From the NCBI GenBank assembly GCA_938036915.1, contig CALHVV010000061.1, positions 1 to 10,431 on the forward strand: a stretch of 10,431 bases of DNA, written 5' to 3'. Positions 1-6,364 of the stretch are shown in pieces. How positions within the stretch are numbered: position 1 is the stretch's first letter; each line of letters opens with the position of its first letter. Source of the DNA: an uncultured Candidatus Saccharibacteria bacterium (lineage in GTDB: Bacteria; Patescibacteriota; Saccharimonadia; Saccharimonadales; Saccharimonadaceae). The notes under the pieces are model-generated. The model was not told the DNA's origin. It saw nothing but the letters and a program-made list of their open reading frames with translations, and did no database searches. Position numbers and translations under genes: made by a program.

Positions 1-2
1 TT

Positions 3-287
3 GCGGCGGCAAAAATTGAGCCGACCACTCGGGTGAAAGATCTCACCGAGGCTGAGGAGCAGAAACTTCGCGACATTATCGACAAAGATTATGTCACCGA
101 AGGCGATCTGCAACGCCTGGTGACCAACAATATCAAACGCCTCAAAGACATTGGTGCATACCGCGGTCTCAGGCACAAAAATGGCTTGCCAACACGCGGT
201 CAGCGCACTCGAACGAACGCACGAACTCGCAAGGGTAAGGCGATCGCCGTCGGCGGAGCACAGCCAAAGGCAGCAAGTAAGACGTAG
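3..287 (+). CDS. rpsM: 30S ribosomal protein S13, C-terminal part (5' end outside window)
   Basis: S13 sits in the head of the small subunit, contacts the P-site tRNA and forms bridges to the 50S subunit. The frame is open from the first complete codon at position 3 and gives 94 residues, about three quarters of a normal S13 of roughly 120. The N-terminal part lies upstream of the window. A GTG at 33 is inside the gene and is not a start, because the ten preceding residues also fit S13. Family hallmarks are the segment EGDLQRLVTNNIKRLKDIG, then YRGLRH, then GLPTRGQRTRTNARTRKGK, the basic C-terminal rRNA-binding tail. The last 15 or so residues (AIAVGGAQPKAASKT) are lineage-specific. It ends with TAG. 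rpsK begins 15 bases later, so the two are cotranscribed. Identification is secure; the partial state is due only to the window edge. Confidence 0.96.
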   Translation, partial: AAAKIEPTTRVKDLTEAEEQKLRDIIDKDYVTEGDLQRLVTNNIKRLKDIGAYRGLRHKNGLPTRGQRTRTNARTRKGKAIAVGGAQPKAASKT

Positions 288-302
288 GAGAAAGGACGAG
301 AT

Positions 303-692
303 ATGGCACAAGCAAAATCCACCAAGAAAAAGCAGCGCCGATCAGTCCCATCTGGTCAGCTGCACGTACAGGCAACCTTTAATAACACTATTGTCACATT
401 TGCAGATAGCAAAGGCAACGTCTTGACCGCTGCCAGCGCTGGTGCATGTGGCTTTCGTGGGAGTAAGAAGGGCACAGCCTACGCAGCACAGATTGCTGCA
501 GAAAAAGCCGCAGAAGCTGCCAAGAGTAGCTATGGCGTCCGCACCGTTGATGTATTCGTCAAGGGTGTTGGGCTGGGCCGAGATGCGGCAATTCGCGCAA
601 TGAGCAACTTCGACATTGCCGTCAATAGCATCAAAGATGTAACGGGTGTGCCACACGGTGGCGTTCGCCCACGAAAGGCAAGGAGGGCGTAA
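303..692 (+). CDS. rpsK: 30S ribosomal protein S11
   Basis: S11 lies on the platform of the small subunit, close to the 3' end of 16S rRNA and the E-site mRNA. The 129-residue product has the family's usual length. After a basic N-terminus (KSTKKKQRR), family motifs include QATFNNTIVTFAD near residues 28-40, SAGACGFRGSKKGTAYAAQ near 45-63, VKGVGLGRDAAIRA, and the C-terminal DVTGVPHGGVRPRKARR. The ATG at 303 is preceded by a purine-rich stretch, with AGGAG at 286-290 overlapping the rpsM stop and AAAGGA at 291-296. The AAAGGA copy gives normal spacing. The stop codon TAA directly abuts the ATG of rpsD with no gap, which suggests translational coupling. Nothing is unusual. Confidence 0.98.
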   Translation: MAQAKSTKKKQRRSVPSGQLHVQATFNNTIVTFADSKGNVLTAASAGACGFRGSKKGTAYAAQIAAEKAAEAAKSSYGVRTVDVFVKGVGLGRDAAIRAMSNFDIAVNSIKDVTGVPHGGVRPRKARRA

Positions 693-1310
693 ATGGCACG
701 AGATAGAAGCCCAATCGTGAAGCAGAGCCGCCGCGAAGGCGTAGCGCTTCACCCCAAGGCACACAAGATTTTGGCGCGCAAGAGCGGTATTCCAGGCGAG
801 CACGCTCACGGCCGTCAGAGCAAGCCAAGCATGTACGCAACGCAGCTGCGCGAAAAGCAGAAGGTACGCCGCATGTACGGCCTGCTAGAAAAGCAGTTTG
901 CTAAGCTGATGAACGAAGCAACTCGCAAGCCAGGCCTGAGTGGCGAGAACTTGCTCCGCTTCCTCGAGCTCCGGCTCGACAACGCTGTGTACCGTGCTGG
1001 CTTTGCGACAAGTCGTCGCCAGGCCCGGCAGCTGGTGAGTCACGGTCACTTTGAGCTTAATGGTCGCCGCGTCGATATTCCATCAATCCGCCTCAAGGCA
1101 GGGGATGTCATTACCGTTCGGCCAAAGAGTGCAAAGTCTGGCTACTTTACTGCAATTGACGACATCTACGGCAACACCTCCCAACCACCATTAAGTTGGC
1201 TCAAGAGCGATATCAAAAAACTCAAGATCGAAGTATCGGGCGAGCCAAAGCGCGAAGAAGCTGAGGCTGGTATCAACGAGCAACTGATTGTTGAGTACTA
1301 CTCACGCTAA
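693..1310 (+). CDS. rpsD: 30S ribosomal protein S4 (cysteine-free type)
   Basis: S4 is a primary 16S rRNA binder that nucleates assembly of the 30S body. In many bacteria it also represses its own operon. The 205-residue protein has the N-terminal S4 domain (about 1-92, with the conserved segment KQKVRRMYGLLEKQF near 56-70) and the S4 RNA-binding fold at about 93-156 (LELRLDNAVYRAGFA, SRRQARQLVSHGHFELNGR, LKAGDVI). It ends in EYYSR, typical of S4. There is no cysteine anywhere, so this is the zinc-free form. A strong SD, AAGGAGG at 680-686, lies inside the end of rpsK, six bases before the ATG, and the start abuts the rpsK stop. Autogenous control by S4 is known in E. coli and Bacillus. I cannot see an operator here, and the likely site would be upstream of the window. 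Confidence 0.98.
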   Translation: MARDRSPIVKQSRREGVALHPKAHKILARKSGIPGEHAHGRQSKPSMYATQLREKQKVRRMYGLLEKQFAKLMNEATRKPGLSGENLLRFLELRLDNAVYRAGFATSRRQARQLVSHGHFELNGRRVDIPSIRLKAGDVITVRPKSAKSGYFTAIDDIYGNTSQPPLSWLKSDIKKLKIEVSGEPKREEAEAGINEQLIVEYYSR

Positions 1311-1333
1311 CAAGGGTAAGGAGAATTTTGTAC

Positions 1334-2257
1334 ATGTCTAAATTAATTCACGATCCAGCGTTGGCGCGCATCGATGACAATGGGCCGCACAGCAGCACGT
1401 TTGTCATTGAGCCACTGCACGCCAGCTACGGCAACACGCTGGGCAACAGCTTGCGCCGGGTATTGCTGAGTAGTATCCGCGGCGGAGCCTTTACGGCTTT
1501 CCGAATGCAGGGTGCGACACATGAGTTTACCACCGTGCCTGGCGTCAAAGAAGATGTTGTTGACATCATGCTTAACCTCAAAGGTGTCGACTTGGTTGTG
1601 CACAGTGATGAGCCAGTCGAGCTGCGGCTTGAGAAGCAAGGCGCTGGTGCAGTAACCGCTGGGGATATTGCAGCTAATGCTGAGGTTGAGGTTGTCAACC
1701 CTGAGCACGTTATCTGCACAATTGACGACCCACAGGCTAATGTCGTTATTGATCTGGTGGCCGAGGCTGGTCGGGGGTACTACCCGATCGAAGAGTCGAG
1801 TGCCAACCGGCTGCACAGCGACATGATCGCCATGGACGCGCAGTTTAGCCCTGTGACGCGTGTGCGCTTCAAGGTCGATCCAACTCGTGTTGGCCAAGAA
1901 ACCAACCTAGAGCGGCTTGAGATGACCGTCGAGACTGACGGTAGCTTAACGCCACGCGATGCCTTCGAGCAAGCTGCGGCGATTTTGGTCAATCAGTATA
2001 CCGCTCTTGCTGGTAGCACAACTGTTGTATCAGCACCAGCACTTGGCACTCAAACTGCTGAGGAAGATAACGAGCTGAACACCTCGATCGAAGACCTCGG
2101 CCTCAGTGCCCGCACCGCAAACGCGCTCATCAACAATGAGATCCGCACCGTCCACGACCTCGTCACTTTGACGGAGCAGGACCTGCGCGAGCTCAAAGGC
2201 TTTGGCAGCAAAGCCCTCGACGAAGTAAAAGATAAACTAGCAGAATTGGAGCTCTAA
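1334..2257 (+). CDS. rpoA: DNA-directed RNA polymerase alpha subunit
   Basis: Alpha dimerises to start RNA polymerase assembly, and its C-terminal domain contacts promoter UP elements and activators. From the ATG at 1334 the protein has 307 residues. The N-terminal dimerisation and assembly domain (about 1-225) carries YGNTLGNSLRRVLLSS at 32-47, and the motif GRGYYP lies near 147-151. A flexible linker (about 228-247) is followed by the C-terminal helix-hairpin-helix domain at about 248-307. By alignment from memory, R260, N263 and K293 match E. coli R265, N268 and K298, the DNA-contacting residues, so the domain should bind DNA. An in-frame TTG at 1328 could add two residues. I chose the ATG because AAGGAG at 1318-1323 stands 10 bases from it but only 4 from the TTG. 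The stop abuts the rplQ start directly. Confidence 0.97.
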   Translation: MSKLIHDPALARIDDNGPHSSTFVIEPLHASYGNTLGNSLRRVLLSSIRGGAFTAFRMQGATHEFTTVPGVKEDVVDIMLNLKGVDLVVHSDEPVELRLEKQGAGAVTAGDIAANAEVEVVNPEHVICTIDDPQANVVIDLVAEAGRGYYPIEESSANRLHSDMIAMDAQFSPVTRVRFKVDPTRVGQETNLERLEMTVETDGSLTPRDAFEQAAAILVNQYTALAGSTTVVSAPALGTQTAEEDNELNTSIEDLGLSARTANALINNEIRTVHDLVTLTEQDLRELKGFGSKALDEVKDKLAELEL

Positions 2258-2662
2258 ATGCATCGACACGGATACAAAGGGCGCAAGCTCGGCCGCGAAC
2301 GCGATCAACGTCGAGCCCTGCTCAAAGGCCTGGCAACCAGCTTGGTTGTTGAGGAGCGAATCGAAACAACGCTGCCAAAGGCCAAGGAGTTGGTGCGCTA
2401 CATCGAAAAGCTCATTACCAAAGCTAAGAAGGGTGACCTCGCGCATCGCCGCGCTGTCATTGCTGGGCTCAGCACACAAGCTGCCGCGACCAAATTGGTC
2501 GACCAGATTGCCCCGCAACTCAGCCATCGGCCAAGCGGCCACGTGCGTGTGTATCGGACACGTCTGCGCCGTGGTGATGGCGCGCAGATGGCAGTGATTG
2601 AGTTTGTTGACGAGCTCAAGCCAATGCCTAAGCCCGAGGCAACCACAAAGGAGGCGAAGTAG
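2258..2662 (+). CDS. rplQ: 50S ribosomal protein L17
   Basis: L17 sits near the exit of the 50S peptide tunnel. The 134-residue product begins MHRHGYKGRKLGRERDQRRAL, matching the family's rRNA-binding N-terminus. ATSLVVEERIETTLPKAKE near residues 26-44 and LSHRPSGHVRVYRTRLRRGD near 88-107 are also typical. The last 20 or so residues (lysine, proline and glutamate rich) are a variable tail. The ATG at 2258 follows the rpoA TAA without a gap, with GGAG at 2248-2251 as SD inside the end of rpoA. Its neighbour downstream is rplM, two bases after the stop. That is the compact order expected in CPR genomes, where the genes found between rplQ and rplM in Firmicutes and Actinobacteria are missing. 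Confidence 0.97.
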   Translation: MHRHGYKGRKLGRERDQRRALLKGLATSLVVEERIETTLPKAKELVRYIEKLITKAKKGDLAHRRAVIAGLSTQAAATKLVDQIAPQLSHRPSGHVRVYRTRLRRGDGAQMAVIEFVDELKPMPKPEATTKEAK

Positions 2663-2664
2663 TT

Positions 2665-3102
2665 ATGGCTTACAAAACATTTTCGCAGAAGCCAGCTGAT
2701 GTTAGCCGGCGCTGGATTTTGATCGACGCAAGCCAAGCACCACTTGGCCGCACCGCAACAACCATCGCGCAGTACTTGGTGGGCAAATACAAGCCAACTT
2801 ACACGCCGCACGTTGATGGGGGCGATTACGTTGTCGTCATCAATGCAGCTAAGGCTGTTGTGACTGGCAAGAAAGAGACGGACAAGATTTACTACCACCA
2901 CAGTGGTTTCCCTGGCGGCATCAAAGACGCTCAGCTCAAGGAAGTGCGCGAAAACGCACCAGAGCGTATCATCACTGCTGCTGTGAAGGGTATGCTACCC
3001 AAGAATAAGCTTGCAGCAGATCGCCTGGCTCGTCTCCGCGTCTTTGCTGGCGAAGAGCACGCCCACACCGCACAGCAACCAGAGAAAGTAGAGGTACAAT
3101 AA
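2665..3102 (+). CDS. rplM: 50S ribosomal protein L13
   Basis: L13 is an early-assembling 23S rRNA binder. The 145-residue protein matches the family length. The family core starts at RRWILIDASQAPLGRTATTI (about residues 15-34), followed by LVGKYKPTYTPHVDGGDYVV, AAKAVVTGKK, the YYHHSGFPGG loop and AVKGMLPKNKLA. The C-terminal 18 or so residues are a lineage-specific extension. The ATG at 2665 is two bases after the rplQ stop and is preceded by a perfect seven-base SD, AAGGAGG at 2648-2654, ten bases upstream. The stop TAA abuts the rpsI ATG. L13 and S9 genes are paired across bacteria, and the pairing is kept here. Confidence 0.97.
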   Translation: MAYKTFSQKPADVSRRWILIDASQAPLGRTATTIAQYLVGKYKPTYTPHVDGGDYVVVINAAKAVVTGKKETDKIYYHHSGFPGGIKDAQLKEVRENAPERIITAAVKGMLPKNKLAADRLARLRVFAGEEHAHTAQQPEKVEVQ

Positions 3103-3501
3103 ATGGCACAAGCAACATACGACTATGGTCTTGGCCGGCGCAAAAGCGCTACTGCCCGCGCTCGACTGGTCAAAGGTAAGGGAAATGTAACGATCAATGG
3201 CAAGTCGGCGCTTGACTACCTATCAGGTAACAAGACATTGCTAGCTGAAGTGACTGACCCACTGGCCTTGGTTGGTAAGCAAAAAGAGTTTGATGTGACC
3301 GTCCTGGTGAAGGGTGGTGGCCTCAGCGGTCAGGTTGATGCTATCAAGATGGCAATCGCTAAAGCGATTACCGTTGGTGCACCAGACCTGCGCGGCACAC
3401 TCAAGAAGGCTGAATTCTTGCGCCGCGACCCGCGCGAAAAAGAGCGCAAAAAATACGGTTTGCGCAGCGCCCGCAAACGCGAGCAGTACTCGAAGCGTTA
3501 A
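3103..3501 (+). CDS. rpsI: 30S ribosomal protein S9
   Basis: S9 is a head protein of the small subunit whose C-terminal tail reaches the P-site tRNA. The 132-residue product shows the family start YGLGRRKSATARARL (about 8-22), VTINGKSALDYL, the glycine-rich KGGGLSGQVDAIKMAIAKA near 70-88, and a basic tail ending in QYSKR, the conserved tRNA-contacting end. The ATG follows the rplM TAA directly, with AGAGG at 3090-3094 as a modest SD eight bases away. It is the last gene of the ribosomal block and is followed by a hairpin terminator at 3524-3550. Confidence 0.98.
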   Translation: MAQATYDYGLGRRKSATARARLVKGKGNVTINGKSALDYLSGNKTLLAEVTDPLALVGKQKEFDVTVLVKGGGLSGQVDAIKMAIAKAITVGAPDLRGTLKKAEFLRRDPREKERKKYGLRSARKREQYSKR

Positions 3502-3523
3502 GCATTCTTGCCTGCTTCATAAC

Positions 3524-3550
3524 ATACCCTGTCAACATGGCAGGGTATTT
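3524..3550 (+). terminator. Rho-independent-type terminator after rpsI
   Basis: ATACCCTG (3524-3531) and CAGGGTAT (3541-3548) are perfect inverted complements. The stem continues inwards through a T-G wobble, C-G and A-T pairs to a three-base loop ACA, giving about 11 base pairs. It starts 22 bases after the rpsI stop and runs into a short T stretch (TTT at 3548-3550), weaker than a classical T tract. Its place at the end of a long operon supports a terminator. Efficiency cannot be judged. Confidence 0.65.
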
Positions 3551-3558
3551 GCTATAGT
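3550..3558 (+). promoter_or_regulatory. Orphan extended -10 element directly after the rpsI terminator
   Basis: TGC TATAGT matches the extended -10 consensus (TGn plus five of six hexamer bases) and overlaps the terminator tail. No recognisable -35 lies 16-18 bases upstream and no start codon follows at close range. It could start a long leader or small RNA through the structured stretch up to the hydrolase gene, or it may be chance in an AT-rich spacer. Confidence 0.3.
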
Positions 3559-3570
3559 AAAATATTACTA
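3555..3570. repeat. Small perfect inverted repeat
   Basis: TAGTAA (3555-3560) and TTACTA (3565-3570) are perfect inverted complements around the four bases AATA. The repeat overlaps the orphan -10 element at 3550-3558. It may be a protein-binding site or a weak hairpin. Being short and AT-rich, it could also be chance. Confidence 0.35.
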
Positions 3571-3626
3571 AGGGTAGTGAGATAGAGTGTAGCTTCTAGA
3601 CACTAGAAGTGTTAACAAGCCCCTTA
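3569..3626 (+). other. Potentially structured intergenic segment (nested inverted repeats)
   Basis: An outer pair TAAGGG (3569-3574) and CCCTTA (3621-3626) encloses a perfect hairpin CTTCTAG (3593-3599), loop ACA, CTAGAAG (3603-3609). A second pairing, AGTGT (3586-3590) with ACACT (3600-3604), competes with that hairpin. The segment lies between the ribosomal operon terminator and the hydrolase promoter and holds no gene I can see. It does not follow a known riboswitch or leader pattern that I recognise. It may be a structured leader, a small RNA or an operator cluster, and the pairings are short enough for chance to remain possible. Confidence 0.3.
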
Positions 3627-3648
3627 TATGCATAATGTCACCATTCTT

Positions 3649-3678
3649 TTGCGGCCATCCTGCAAAAAATGATACAAT
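3649..3678 (+). promoter_or_regulatory. Promoter of the alpha/beta hydrolase gene
   Basis: A -35-like TTGCGG (3649-3654) is separated by 18 bases from the -10 hexamer TACAAT (3673-3678), which carries the extended element TGA directly in front (3670-3672). Transcription would start near 3685, five bases before the ATG at 3690. There is no Shine-Dalgarno, so the mRNA would be leaderless or nearly so. Confidence 0.6.
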
Positions 3679-3689
3679 ATCACACTAGT

Positions 3690-4481
3690 ATGTATGACAA
3701 ACTCCACGAACTATTTGGCCTGGCGTATCCGCTGCATACCCAGGTATTTGGCGATTGGCACGACATATCTCGACCAGTTATTGTCCTTATACACGGTATC
3801 GGGGTAAATCATAATATTTGGCAAGACGTGTTAAACCAGCTTAGCGACCAACCAGTCTTGGCAGTTGATTTGCTAGGCTTTGGCCAATCGCGCAAGCCTG
3901 CCTGGCCCGATTACACCCTGACCGATCATGCGCGTGCCCTGCGCAAAACGATTCGCCATGCTGCGCCGCTGCGCCAGGTGATCTTGTGTGGACACTCACT
4001 TGGTACACTAGTCGCAATTGAATACACCAAGCTGTTTCCTCGCCGCGTTCAAAAGCTTGTGCTGTGCTCACCACCAATCTATCTACCAAGCGATATTGCT
4101 AAGCGCCCACTACGCGAGGCGCTCCTCAAGACAATCGGTAAAGGATTTCTTAAGGCGATCAACGCATCACCAAAGCTCATCGGCGCAGTCAATCAATACA
4201 AACGGACGCAGAAGAATTTTCATATCAGCCGCGAAGGGTTTTCGCCATACGCCAAGACAGCACGTAATAGCATTTTACTCCAAACCTCGCTCGGTGATGC
4301 CTGTAATCTACCGCCGCTACCGATAACGATTCTCTACGGTACACTCGATGCAGTGATGATACCAAAGCACTTTAAGGCAATCCAGCGCCAGCGTCGCAAT
4401 GTGGTGATTGAGACAGCCATCACTGGCCACGAGATTCGCAAACGCTATGCCAAACTTATTGCCAAACACCTCGAACAATAA
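3690..4481 (+). CDS. Alpha/beta-fold hydrolase, substrate unknown
   Basis: A cytoplasmic alpha/beta hydrolase of 263 residues, of the broad esterase, lipase and C-C hydrolase type. Visible elements in order: the oxyanion segment LIHGIGVNHNIW at about 33-44; the strand VLAVDLLGFGQSRKP at 56-70; the nucleophile elbow GHSLG at 101-105 with Ser103; a basic cap region (about 135-200); the acid in YGTLDAV with Asp220; and the catalytic His247 in TGHEIRK. The triad looks complete. No signal peptide is seen. An earlier in-frame ATG at 3669 lies within the promoter, upstream of the expected transcription start, so the ATG at 3690 is preferred. The gene stands alone, after the ribosomal operon and convergent with the GH32 gene. 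Substrate cannot be told from sequence. C-C bond hydrolases, thioesterases, lysophospholipases and haloperoxidase-like enzymes share these motifs. Confidence 0.85.
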   Translation: MYDKLHELFGLAYPLHTQVFGDWHDISRPVIVLIHGIGVNHNIWQDVLNQLSDQPVLAVDLLGFGQSRKPAWPDYTLTDHARALRKTIRHAAPLRQVILCGHSLGTLVAIEYTKLFPRRVQKLVLCSPPIYLPSDIAKRPLREALLKTIGKGFLKAINASPKLIGAVNQYKRTQKNFHISREGFSPYAKTARNSILLQTSLGDACNLPPLPITILYGTLDAVMIPKHFKAIQRQRRNVVIETAITGHEIRKRYAKLIAKHLEQ

Positions 4482-4497
4482 GCTCGCTATTCCTATA

Positions 4498-4525
4498 TAG
4501 TATAATGCAGTGCTGCATACTACTA
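4498..4525. repeat. Imperfect inverted repeat between convergent genes
   Basis: TAGTA (4498-4502) with TACTA (4521-4525) and ATGCA (4505-4509) with TGCAT (4514-4518) form two five-pair stems separated by a 2x2 internal loop, closing on the loop GTGC. It begins 17 bases after the hydrolase stop. It may help end hydrolase transcription, but no T tract follows on either strand, so I do not call it a terminator. Confidence 0.4.
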
Positions 4526-4534
4526 CACCTTTCC

Positions 4535-4543
4535 TGATATAAT
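4535..4543 (+). promoter_or_regulatory. Orphan consensus extended -10 element
   Basis: TGA TATAAT is a perfect -10 hexamer with a perfect extended element. It points at the 3' end of the convergent GH32 gene. No good -35 is present, and no start codon follows. A transcript from about 4550 would run into the hairpin and T6 at 4569-4598, giving a roughly 50-base RNA or, with read-through, an antisense RNA to the GH32 gene. Confidence 0.35.
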
Positions 4544-4568
4544 AAAGCCCCCTTGCTGTAGAAGAGAG

Positions 4569-4598
4569 CTCTATTATTTCGTTAGAGAAAAATTTTTT
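4569..4598 (+). terminator. Weak terminator candidate between convergent genes
   Basis: CTCTA (4569-4573) pairs with TAGAG (4583-4587) around a nine-base loop, followed by A5 and T6 (4588-4598). On the minus strand the same A/T block gives A6T5 just after the GH32 stop, so it may serve both directions. The stem is only five pairs and the A run separates it from the T run on the plus strand, so the call is tentative. Confidence 0.35.
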
Positions 4599-4607
4599 CC
4601 TGTTATG

Positions 4608-6254
4608 TTACCGTGTTTTGTTTTGGAAATCACATAGTGTCGCCGATACGCTATTATCAGTACTTGACTCCACCACAACTTGCATGTTTGGATCACTTGA
4701 TAGCTTCATTAGCGAATAGATCTGCCCATCTGGCATAGCAATCTCAAGGCTTCCTTTGTCGGCAACAAGATAGACGAAGTAGCGCTGGCGATTTTGCCAA
4801 TTATTATATACTGCATACGCCTTCTCGTACTTATTTTTCGCTTCACCGGTAATCTTCGAGCTATTCCGTTTCACCTCGTAGGTGCCAGTCTCGGTGTTAA
4901 GGTCAACACTCACGCGACTGTCGTTTTGATTGATAAAGACTCGAACGTGGCCTTTCGTATTGGCCGTATTGTTTGCAAAGTGAAGGCTAATCTCTTGCGA
5001 AGCTTTGCGATTAACTTTGAGCAACTCTTTGTGGTAGCCATCAGGTGCCGTTTTCGACGTTCGGGCCGAGTGCTTTGTGCGGAGACCGCTGGTGCGGGCA
5101 TTGTTATTGATTAAGCGCGACCGCACCACATACTTTCCATCCTTTTGGGTCATCGAGAGGGAATGGGTTGAGCTCATCGAGCCGATATGCTTCGCCTCTT
5201 GGCCGTCATCCTTCAGAATCTGTCCTTGTGAGTACTCCCAGTTACCCATCCAGCCAATACTCTTAACGCGTGTTGGGCTTTCTTGGTAGTAGTTAGCGCC
5301 GTAGTAATCCGTTCCATAGTCAAGCCGCTCTGGTTGCTGCTCGGCGACAAAGTTACCATTGGCTTCGAGGTGGCCAATCATGTAGTAGCTGCCGGTTGTC
5401 GAACCATATTGATAGCCATTAGCTCCAAAAAGCAGCACATGCTTGGTAGTCTTTGTTTGTGGATCATAAAAGCTCTTGAGGTTAGGGCACTCAATAAGGC
5501 CAAGATCTTTGCCATCAAGTGTGCTACCGTTGAGCATGGTTGCACCCTGGTACTCCCACTTTTTTCCGTCAGTACTTGAGTAGATACCAACCTTATCGCC
5601 CTCAGCCAGATACATCATTAGCTTCTTGGTAGATTCATTGTACCAGACGTGTGGGTCGCGGAAGTTCTGCTCTTTGGACTTCGCCTTCATAACTGGCTGG
5701 CTGTGATTATACGGGTGGTAGGTGCGACCATCATCGAGCGAATATGCGACATATTGGTGTTGACCAGTCTCAGTATAGCTCGTAAAGTAGGCAATTATTG
5801 CCGTTTTGGGTAAGTCACGGAAAAATCCATTGCTGTTCTGATACACCGAACCCGAGGCAACTGCCGACCAGCCGTTAACAAATTTAGGAATCGCCACACC
5901 AAGATCTTCAAAATGTTCCCAATCCTTGGTGCGAATATGGTACCACTCGGTACCATCGTTGCTCGACTTATAGTTTTTATTGAGCAAGTAGTAAAGGTGA
6001 TAGTAGTCATCCGTTCCTTTGAAGATCGTCTGGATGTCATTCATGAAGCCTTTTGGCGTATTGTAGTGGTTTGATTGCTGGAATCCATCAGTATTGGTGT
6101 TGGCAGTAATGTTAGATAGATTGCTATTGCTAGAGTTCTGTGCAGATCGTGCGTGAATATAACTCGACCCAACGCTCAGCAGCGCAAAGCCCGCCACCAG
6201 CGCAACAAGAGTATATTTTGTCGTATTTTTTTTCGTTTTGATAGTTTTTAGCAT
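4608..6254 (-). CDS. Secreted GH32 beta-fructosidase, levanase-like
   Basis: A 548-residue extracellular enzyme that should cleave beta-fructosidic bonds in fructans or sucrose-type sugars. A Sec signal peptide is clear: a basic start (MLKTIKTKKNTTK), a hydrophobic core at about 15-30 and probable cleavage near residues 36-38, then a Ser/Asn/Thr-rich linker to about 60. The GH32 five-blade propeller follows. The nucleophile Asp73 lies in FMND, the transition-state stabiliser Asp200 in FRDP (198-201), and the acid/base Glu255 in the EC motif (LIECPNL). GTEWYH at 101-106 and GVAIPK at 119-124 recall Bacillus LevB-type endolevanases. The part beyond about 395 fits the C-terminal beta-sandwich. 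There is no LPxTG, repeat or other wall anchor, so it is probably released. TAAGGAG at 6259-6265 lies four bases before the ATG. Two sampled 60-base rows run near 41% GC against about 53% in rplQ, which suggests acquisition by transfer. Levan as substrate is inferred; inulin- or sucrose-type activity remains possible. Confidence 0.88.
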   Translation of the reverse strand: MLKTIKTKKNTTKYTLVALVAGFALLSVGSSYIHARSAQNSSNSNLSNITANTNTDGFQQSNHYNTPKGFMNDIQTIFKGTDDYYHLYYLLNKNYKSSNDGTEWYHIRTKDWEHFEDLGVAIPKFVNGWSAVASGSVYQNSNGFFRDLPKTAIIAYFTSYTETGQHQYVAYSLDDGRTYHPYNHSQPVMKAKSKEQNFRDPHVWYNESTKKLMMYLAEGDKVGIYSSTDGKKWEYQGATMLNGSTLDGKDLGLIECPNLKSFYDPQTKTTKHVLLFGANGYQYGSTTGSYYMIGHLEANGNFVAEQQPERLDYGTDYYGANYYQESPTRVKSIGWMGNWEYSQGQILKDDGQEAKHIGSMSSTHSLSMTQKDGKYVVRSRLINNNARTSGLRTKHSARTSKTAPDGYHKELLKVNRKASQEISLHFANNTANTKGHVRVFINQNDSRVSVDLNTETGTYEVKRNSSKITGEAKNKYEKAYAVYNNWQNRQRYFVYLVADKGSLEIAMPDGQIYSLMKLSSDPNMQVVVESSTDNSVSATLCDFQNKTR

Positions 6255-6364
6255 GGTACTCCTTAGGTTTTTCTTGACATTAGCAAATCAATACACAGTA
6301 CATTATGAGTGTCGTTCGCGGTGTTCTCCCGTCGTCTTTCTTCACTCCTCTCGTATCGATTGCT

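Noticed and set aside
342..809. A 155-codon open frame on the minus strand across rpsK and rpsD
   Set aside because: It lies wholly opposite two certain ribosomal protein genes, and its translation resembles no family. It is a shadow of their codon bias.
3588..3614. A tRNA-like anticodon arm: CTTCT and AGAAG around a seven-base loop
   Set aside because: The loop has no U at the position before the anticodon, and no acceptor stem, D arm, T arm or CCA end can be fitted around it.
6274..6304. A perfect TTGACA on the plus strand with TACATT downstream
   Set aside because: The spacer would be 19 bases, no gene starts within 190 bases downstream, and a better trpS promoter exists at 6464-6492. 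It also lies in the GH32 leader on the other strand.
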